The notes beneath the pieces are model-generated. The model was not told the origin of the DNA. It ran no database searches and worked only from the letters and a program-made list of their open reading frames with translations. 64,000 nt of DNA from NCBI GenBank assembly GCA_022496805.1, contig CM040090.1:15742001-15806000 (forward strand), given 5' to 3'. Both the position numbers and the translations under genes were made by a program. Shown here piece by piece: positions 56,834 to 64,000 of this stretch. How positions within the stretch are numbered: the stretch's first letter is position 1; the number at the start of each line of letters is the position of its first letter. The DNA is from Pohlia nutans. Taxonomy: Eukaryota; Streptophyta; Bryopsida; Bryales; Mniaceae.

Positions 56834-56850
56834 TTAACTCACTATAAATA

Positions 56851-57170
56851 GAGTTAACCGAAAAGAAGGCCTTGGAACATGCCTTTTCAATCTTCTTTCA
56901 AGCGTTCTTTTGAGCTCCTTTGAGTTATGTTTGGGTTGAATAGTGTCGTGTCATAACTTGTCCCCTTGTGGGCCATGGGCTTGGAGCTTTGGTAGGAGGT
57001 GTGGAAGTCATTGTGAGGTGTGAAGAATAATGACAGTGGCTTGCTTTAGATTGTCTCCCAACTCACCTTGAACTAGTTTTCGGTCTATTTATATTTCAAT
57101 ATGAGTTCAAGAGGAGTTCAAGAGGAATTTGCTAAAACTTTCCACTTTGAGCTGACTTTTCGGTTAACTC
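56851..57170. mobile_element. 320-bp TA-flanked MITE, GAGTTAACCG ends, nested
   Basis: GAGTTAACCGAAAAG on the left pairs with CTTTTCGGTTAACTC on the right. TA lies at 56849-56850 and 57171-57172. It sits inside the 56270-57222 element. Confidence 0.85.
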
Positions 57171-57222
57171 TAATGTTAGGAAAATTTTACTCCAGAGCCT
57201 AACATTTATAGAGGGTGGACTG

Positions 57223-58356
57223 TAGTAACTTGTAAAGACTGTGATCATGGCGATGGAGGGGTTGATGATCGCAACATGACAACTTACGACTGAAGGAGGC
57301 CGCGGCGAGCGGGACCAGGCTGACTGAATATAGACACACGGCATTTCTCCGCTGGGATTCAGAGCGAAGCGCGAACCTCGCCTCGTCTCTTTCGATTTCC
57401 CAGCCCCAGGACTCGCAGCCTAGCTAGTGATTCGAGAATATGCAACAAGAGCCAGTACCGTGTACGTCCAGGCAGGCATTTTGTTGTAAGTTGCAGGAGC
57501 CTGACTGTCGTCGACGGCCCTCCCGGAGCTTCTTGCTTCAGTTCAGATCTGACCTGCAGGTCGTCGTCCCCCGCAGGTTCTCACATTCACTCGTTTCCCC
57601 TATTCTGATAGATCTAGGGAGCATCTTTTCATTATTATTATTTTTGGATCTTCGTCATCTGTTTCCGCTTTTTTTTGTATTGAATCTCTCCGTTTCGAAG
57701 ACGTTTATAATAGTTCTTCGTTCAGTCGCAATTCGGAGTGCGCGTTTGCTCGGGGTTCTGTAGAGCAGTATTAGAGTATTCTGAATCGATAGCCTTGCAT
57801 GCCATTAGAATGAGACTTTCTGTTTCAGATCCACGGTACGTTGGTTTTGTTTCTTCCGAGCTCACAATTTAGGTGAACCATATCAAGAGTCAGATAATTA
57901 TCTGAGAGATTCGAAATCCAAGCAGAAATGTAGATTCGAGTTTCCACATAAACAGAATCAGGAGTCGATCTGAGCGAGGTTTAATTAGATGCCAAATTCA
58001 GAGAGTCACAAAAAGCATGTGTGGTCCGATTCACGAACACAGTTAGACTGGCTTTGTACCCCTTTAAGCTCTTTTTCTTCTTTCACGCCACGTGATCTTT
58101 TCAAAAGGGAAAGGTTCATTCAAGCAGATCTGAAGACCCGTGTTCGGATTCGCATCGATGGTACTGACCCGGGAATGATTTAAATTTTGTTTTTATTCAT
58201 TTGTTTGTTTGTTTGTTTGTTGGGACCGTCTCTGGCTCTCAGGGAGGGAGGGAAGGAGTCGACCTGGAGGACCGATACCAGGTGCACTGTTGGGTGGTGA
58301 GCCACGAGGGGAGGGCCCCAGCTCACGGGGGGTGTGAAAAGCGTTGGGGGCTCTCC
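57223..58356 (+). promoter_or_regulatory. Promoter and spliced 5' leader of the UDP-glucuronate epimerase gene
   Basis: The sequence changes at about 57.23 kb from MITE debris to gene-like composition. A leader exon probably ends at a donor near 57576 (CCGCAG|GTTCTC). A pyrimidine/GTTT-rich tract and the acceptor GGCTCTCAG (ending 58242) precede the exon holding the ATG at 58357. The frame 57440-57763 is taken as leader and intron, not a gene. Confidence 0.5.
58196..58221. repeat. (TTTG)n microsatellite
   Basis: Six or so tandem TTTG units just before the leader splice acceptor of the epimerase gene. Confidence 0.85.
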
Positions 58357-61300
58357 ATGAACAGCAGCAACAACAACGTCGACAGTGCTGCTCTCACCAA
58401 CAACAAGACCACCGTCGTCAGTAATCAGAACTCTTCGGCGCACCAGGCTCTGCTCAACATGCCTCCGTGTGTGCACGACCAAGACTTTCCGTCCACCCCT
58501 GGCAAGGTCAGTGAAGATCTCACTCTACTCTGTAGAGCACCATTTCCATCTCAAAACGCTCTGTATTTAATGGTAAATTCTACACATTTGCCGTACTATC
58601 ATTGACTGTGGCACACATTCCCACTATGTCATAGTGAAAAAGTTGGTGAGATTCACAAGTGTAGGTGAATAGTGTCTGAATTTTCAGCTTTGGCTTTGTC
58701 TCAAACCTCTTTCTTGAGCTTCAGCTTCGTTGTGCTACTCTCAAAAAGTGAAGATCTTTCACAAATGAAGTCTAATCTAGTAAAATGTCTGTCCAAGCTA
58801 CTAAACTGCCGAGCATGAAAACGACGTGAAGATTTGAAAAATCTAGAAGTAGGTTGAACGGGTGTCTTTACTAGACTGGACTTCCTGAAAGAGCTACCCT
58901 TGAACTCTCAAAGCTTTGTATTTAATGGCATTCTACATACTAGCCGTACTATCATTGACTGTGCCACACATTCACGCTGTCATAGTGAAAAAGTTGGGAT
59001 CTAGGTAAACTATGTTACGGTGAAGAAGTTGGGTTGAGTGTAGATGAATACTGTCAAAATTTCCATCTGAGACTGTCGAGTTTCAGTACTTGATCAATCA
59101 ACTGTCTAGTTTTCCATCTGGCATGGAGGCATAAAGGGCCACACAAAGCTGGAAAATCGACCATTCGTAAAAACTCTAGATCTGATCTCTGTGCAAACCA
59201 ACCGATAGCTGGCATTTTGAAATCTATCTATTTAGTGTGGGTTCTGGGAGAAGGTGACTTGATTCTGAAATTCTATCTACTTAGTGTGAGTTCTGGAATC
59301 TGAGCACCTTGTTAGTTATTGAAGATGCATAGATCATAGGAGTACGTGTGAATAGTGTTGGTATTAGATTCCAAATAGGTGGATACAAGCTGATTGGTGC
59401 AGTGAATAAAGTGGCTGTACATACCAGTCAGTTTCTTAAACGCCAATCAGTCCAGTAGTTCTTATTAATTGGAGAATCACACCGAAGACAAACTAAGACC
59501 TTGCCAACAGTGTTTTTGGCAGTGGACCTGTCTGCAAAGCCTGTGTAGCCGTGGCGTGTAGTGTAATTTCACCCTTCGTAACATGACTCAAAATCTCGTT
59601 TACCCGCCAGAATATTCTTCCATTTCCAAAAATCCGGACCCCACAATAGACCTGCATTATTGAGCGCCATCTGCGGTACTCTCGGCTAGCAGGCTGAGTC
59701 TCGTCCGTAGTCGGTAGTTTGGCCGACTGGCTGACCGATCTCATGCACTGAGTGATTCCATTAGTGCATGATTCCTGAATCAGTTGATGTGAAATTTGGG
59801 GCTTAGCTTGGCCGACTGGCTGATCGATCTCATGCGGACTTATGGAAGCAGTTGATGTGGAATTTGGCGATGGTGTGTTAATGGTGGGGATTTAATTTTC
59901 TGAGCAGGTGAAGATGGAGAGGAGCAACTACTTCGGGCGAGTGGCATCGCGATGGCATTCCAGCGCGTCCACGAAGCTATTGTGTTGCACGTCGCTGCTT
60001 CTGGCGCTGACGATCTCGGTGTTGTTCTGGACGTCAAGCTCAGGCTCGTCGTCCCCCACGCAACTGCAGCAGCAACCTGCAGGCTATGCCAGCACGAAGT
60101 TCCAGCGCAGCCACGCGTGGGAGAAGCGGGTGCGCCAGTCGTGCGCGCCGCGGAAGGACGAGAACGCGCTGATCGTGCTCGTGACCGGCGCGGGCGGGTT
60201 CGTGGGGACGCACGTGTCGCTGGCGCTGAAGAAGCGCGGCGACGGCGTCGTGGGGCTCGACAACTTCAACGACTACTACGAGGTGTCCCTGAAGCGCGCG
60301 CGCCAGGAGCTCCTGGAGAAGCACGGCGTGTTCGTGGTGGAGGGCGACATTAATGACAAGCTCCTGCTCGACAGCCTCTTCGAAGTCGTGCAGTTCACGC
60401 ACGTCATGCACCTCGCGGCGCAGGCGGGCGTGCGCTACGCGATGCAGAACCCCATGTCGTACATTCACAGCAACGTGGCGGGCCTCGTCAACATCTTCGA
60501 GGTTTGCAAGGCGGTCAATCCGCAACCCGCCATCGTTTGGGCTTCCTCTAGCTCCGTCTATGGATTGAATACCAAGGTCCGTGGCTTCAGCCCTAACCCT
60601 TTACAGAATCCCGAATCTCACTCATTAACCTCCTACAGTCGAATTGTACATTGATCGAATATTCTGTCTACATCACCACTGTAGTCAAGACTTCTCTCTC
60701 TCTCAAAACAGAAAGGGACTTGCCTTGGTGCTTCCAAATTGTTATGGACTTCTGAAAGACAATGATATCTGTCTGGGTTCATGTATGTGATGTTATACTT
60801 GTTCAAATAGGGGTTGTCACACCTCCTCGGAGAATGGAGAATGGGAGAATGGAAAATGAGGAAAAAGAGGAGTCAATAGGATAGCTTCTCCATGGAGGAG
60901 GTGTGACATTCCTTTTGTGGTTTGTGGAGATTGAGAATGGAGAATAGAGGTTGTTAGTTGATTACTCATCCTTCAAGCATGGGTCATTCTCCATTCTCCA
61001 TTCTCCGAGAACTATTCTTCATGTGTGAAGGAGAAGAATGGAGATTCTCCAATCTCCGAGAATGAGCCCTCCACCATTCAAGAAGAGCGTGCCACATCCC
61101 CATTCTCCATTCTCTGAGAATGGGAAGAAAGAGGTGTGACAACTCCTAATGAAAGTTTCTGGTCCTAGTTTTTAGAGCTCTGGGCACTTGAAGGTCCTAA
61201 TTTTTATAGAGCTGAGTCCTTGGATGTCACAATTGTTCACGACTTCATTTTAACCAATATCGCTTTGTTTGAGACCAATGGACCGCATCACACCTCTCTT

Positions 61301-62166
61301 TTTCTCTTCCTCTATTAGAAACACTATGCATGTAGATTGGAGAACCATTCTCAAAAAGACCCACATCTAGTCTAGTTCGTCATGTGAGGTCTTCTTGTGC
61401 GTCTTTTTGTAAATGGGCTTTATTTCTACTGGTGTTCGATGATAAAAAAGTGGCATACTCAGTGATAGTTACATGAGCAATAAAACTGATCAAGGTAAAG
61501 TCTTGTTTTGCTTGAATTTTGCAGGTGCCGTTTTCGGAGTCGGACAGGACGGATCAACCCGCGAGCTTATACGCAGCGACGAAGAAAGCGGGAGAGGAGA
61601 TAGCGCACACATACAACCACATATACGGGCTATCAATAACAGGGCTACGCTTCTTCACGGTCTACGGTCCGTGGGGGCGACCGGACATGGCCTACTTCTC
61701 CTTCACGCGCAACATCCTGAAGGGCAAGCCCATCAGCATCTACTCAGGGCCAGGCGGCAAGGACCTAGCGCGCGACTTCACGTTCATCGACGACATCGTG
61801 AAGGGGTGCGTGGCGTCGCTGGACACGGCGGAGAAGAGCACGGGCAGCGGCGGCAAGAAGACGAAACCCGCCATGCTGCGCGTCTTCAACCTGGGCAACA
61901 CGTCCCCGGTCACAGTGCCCACCCTGGTGGACATCCTGGAGAAGTACTTGAACGTCAAGGCGAAGCGGGAGATCATCAAGATGCCCCGCAACGGGGACGT
62001 CCCGTTCACGCACGCCAACATCTCCGCCGCGCAGGCGCAGCTCCACTACCGCCCCGTCACCAACCTAGACACAGGCCTCAAGAAGTTTGTAAAGTGGTAT
62101 CTCAGCTATTATGGCGACAATACGAATCGAAAGTTGTGGTTGGGGAATCATGAGCAAATGCTGTAG
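58357..62166 (+). CDS. UDP-glucuronate 4-epimerase (Golgi, type II membrane), three coding exons
   Basis: Exons 58357-58506, 59908-60576 and 61525-62166 join in phase 0 (GGCAAG|GTCAGT, TGAGCAG|GTGAAG, ACCAAG|GTCCGT, TTTTGCAG|GTGCCG); 486 residues. It interconverts UDP-glucuronate and UDP-galacturonate, the pectin precursor. Visible parts: an Asn/Ser-rich N-terminus ending FPSTPGKVKMERSNYFGR, which resembles plant GAE N-termini; one membrane anchor at about 74-91 (LLCCTSLLLALTISVLFW); NAD-binding TGAGGFVG (G144, G147, G150); a Ser cluster in ASSSSVYG (263-266); catalytic YAATK (Y289, K293); VYGPWGRPDMA; and RVFNLGNTSPV. The N-terminal exon is supported by the in-frame join and the PSTPGK motif. 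If it is wrong, translation would start at the ATG at 59914. Coding exons 2 and 3 are strongly GC-rich, unlike the introns. Confidence 0.95.
60810..61147. mobile_element. 338-bp TA-flanked MITE in intron 2 of the epimerase gene
   Basis: GGGGTTGTCACACCTC on the left pairs with GAGGTGTGACAACTCC on the right. TA flanks both (60808-60809, 61148-61149). The interior is a purine-rich repeat of GGAGAATGGAGAATG units and their complements. It adds over a third of the intron length and does not touch splice sites. Confidence 0.8.
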
Positions 62167-62829
62167 ACTAATACGTACCATAAATTGTGCTTGCTGCTTA
62201 CCTGAACTCTCTGACGTACATTTATTAATATTTCCTTGAATCAACGAGGGTGCAGGTGGTGAGAATCTGTAAAGATACAATCATGTGGACTAAGTGTAAC
62301 TTACTAGCCTAGTTAGTAGGATCGAGAGACTCTGTGCGGGTTGTTTTTGCGTTGGCTGGAGTTAGGTGAGCGCGGACAGCCATCTTTCCAGGAAGGCTAA
62401 CATGCGCAGGAATGAATTCTACACAATCCTGAGCTGCACAGAGAACTCTTGCAAATTATGCTGACTGATTCCAGGTGCTTAAAGGCCTGCTGTCTTATCA
62501 TTCGTGAACCTCTGCCACGGTCCTCTGTATGTACTGTACTCTGAAGCTTTACCTGTCTGCAACGTTGTCCGTTCACTTCAGTGTGTAGAATTCCTGCGGA
62601 ATTTAAAGCTTGTCCAAACGTTTCGTGTGTAACATATGATCTGCACCGAGAGTGCACCGTCACCTCTTTAATGACACTTGTTGCATGTAAAAGTGACATT
62701 GAAGAAGAACTACGGATTCCAGTTGTCATGAAGGTGGTGTGGAATCCTTCTAACACTAATAGGACTGTCTTTCTATTGTATGTAAGTTTAAGCAGTGGTT
62801 CCAATTGCTCATCTGTGAACAAAGCACTT
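62167..62829. other. 3' flank of the epimerase gene, no further gene
   Basis: The start presumably contains the 3' UTR. Frames at 62397-62822 (minus) and 62581-62880 (plus) overlap each other, run into the following hairpin on the plus side, and resemble nothing known. Confidence 0.45.
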
Positions 62830-62993
62830 TATGGCAATATTCGTTTAGTTGGGACTTTCCATCATATTGGAACTTTTTGAAATCTACAACTGACATAGAC
62901 TCAATGGGCAATGTCTCACTCGATCTATGCCAGTTGTAGATTTCAAAAAGTCCCAATATGGTGGAAAGTCTCAACTAAACGAATATTACCATA
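62830..62993. repeat. 164-bp hairpin with near-perfect 70-base arms
   Basis: 62830-62899 pairs with 62924-62993 with five mismatches, all transitions, and a loop of about 24 bases. The ends read TATGG ... CCATA. It may be a small TA-type MITE or a hairpin-RNA source. The sequence alone does not decide. Confidence 0.85.
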
Positions 62994-64000
62994 TTTGTCT
63001 ATAACCGAGGTAGCATGTTTTTATTGAAGAAGAGAGTTGTTCATAGACCATAACTGGCCACTTTTCATCTACAAGTAACCTAATTTTGCAATTTGGCTAT
63101 CACTTGGTATCTTGATAGTTCCTAAAATACACATGGCACTTTGTTCATTCCTTTTGATAGGTCCCCATTTCTTTAAAATTTTATTTTTGAAATGCATTCG
63201 TGATCTGTTGCAGAAAGACATAATCTCAATGCATCTGTATTCTAGGAGGTGCCTTGAAGGCTTGAATATGGTGAAATATGTTGAGAATATTGTATAAAGA
63301 ACTGAGAAAGATGAGGGACTTTCTAATCTCTCATTGGCAATGTTTGGCTGGAAAAAGAAAAAAAACATACTTCAATGTAGAGAATAATGTGCTTTAAAGA
63401 TTTGTTTGTCTATTGTGATGGCGGATGTTGTTGTTTATTTTAATGTATGGTAGAATTCTTTCAAATTCTATATCCCGATGTGTGATTATATAGTATAGAT
63501 ATACTTTTTCCATGCCGTGCAAAAATCGGATTATTCAAAAGTGCTTCAAAAATTTTGAAATTTTTATTGTGCATAGAAATCATTTCAAACACGTGCAATA
63601 AATTTCACATAATTTAGAACTGTGAGGAGGAAGGTATGAGGGTTTGAAGTGACGCCTAGATAGTGTTGTTGCAACTCAAAAAGAATCACCAAAAATTGCA
63701 CACTTGGTGAATATTCAATGAGGAAGTACCTTCAGATTCATTTCTTCAAACGAGCTAGGGTCTCTTTGTTGCTCATCTTACAATTCAAAGCCCAAAACTT
63801 GAATTTCCTCATTTTCTAGTTCTAAAAGCCAAGTGGGGGAAAGGACCAAAGATTCATCGTTTTCAAATGACCAATTCAATTGATTGTGACTAAAAAAGAT
63901 TTAGATGAGACCAAATTTTATCCCTCCAAAACCAGTGAATAAGATTGCATGGGTTGGTTAGAAAAGAAATAAGTTTCAATAGAGTAAAACCCACATAGTA
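62994..64000. other. AT-rich intergenic DNA, no gene seen
   Basis: Only short frames without recognisable similarity occur. No transposon ends were found. Confidence 0.45.

Larger units (their letters stand above)
56270..57222. mobile_element. TA-flanked pogo/Tigger-like element with two nested MITEs
   Basis: The left end is CAGTCCACCCTTGATAAATG; the reversed right end is CAGTCCACCCTCTATAAATG. TA lies on both sides (56268-56269, 57223-57224). CAGTC starts with an ATAAA stretch resemble pogo/Tigger-type Tc1-mariner termini. Two other elements (56588-56833, 56851-57170) lie inside; without them it is about 380 bp. No transposase. Confidence 0.75.

Noticed and set aside
57440..57763. 107-codon frame before the epimerase gene
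   Set aside because: It lies over a probable leader exon and intron, has a splice donor inside, and has no similarity to known proteins.
3..63999. CRISPR arrays, operons or bacterial insertion sequences
   Set aside because: Spliced plant genes, long AT-rich intergenic DNA and eukaryotic transposons show that this is plant nuclear DNA. No regularly spaced repeat array was seen.

Overview
The window looks like nuclear DNA of a land plant, most likely a non-flowering one (bryophyte, lycophyte or fern grade). It contains three spliced plant genes: a PHD/RING chromatin-type protein, an organellar guanylate kinase, and a Golgi UDP-glucuronate 4-epimerase whose body carries introns. These sit in AT-rich DNA dense with small inverted-repeat transposons. 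The lineage is inference: nothing seen fixes a species.

Layout. 1-2.8 kb: AT-rich DNA, half of a foldback element, and a decayed protein-kinase pseudogene. About 2.85-30.8 kb: an amplified block of a roughly 7 kb unit, with copies A, B, C and D in direct orientation (A and D truncated) and copy E inverted. Each unit carries one GC-rich single-exon ORF of about 260-270 codons. Its product has a four-cysteine zinc-ribbon-like head, two AT-hook-like modules and an acidic Ser-rich tail. The ORF is intact in B, C, D and E and broken in A. Unit E also carries a complete Tc1-type transposon whose DD34E transposase has one frameshift. The copies differ by transposon insertions, so they supply empty sites for several mobile-element families.

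30.3-32.3 kb: nested MITEs. 32.6-35.5 kb (minus): RING-PHD protein, four exons, 720 aa. About 36.9 kb (minus): a possible first exon of an unrecognised gene. 37.4-38.3 kb: long-armed foldback. 40.1-41.7 kb (plus): guanylate kinase, four exons. 42-57.2 kb: no convincing gene, but a dense and nested set of MITEs. 57.4-62.2 kb (plus): UDP-glucuronate 4-epimerase. 62.2-64 kb: no gene, one near-perfect hairpin.

The most notable systems are: (i) the amplified zinc-ribbon/AT-hook family, whose copies differ by in-frame indels; (ii) at least eight non-autonomous elements flanked by TTAA with termini starting CCC(C/T)T, a piggyBac-like signature, two of them supported by empty sites in this window; (iii) a DD34E Tc1 element in a plant genome, where DD39D mariners are the usual kind; (iv) a family of TA-flanked MITEs with GAGTTA-type ends. 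No rRNA, tRNA or CRISPR array was recognised, but RNA genes were not searched systematically.
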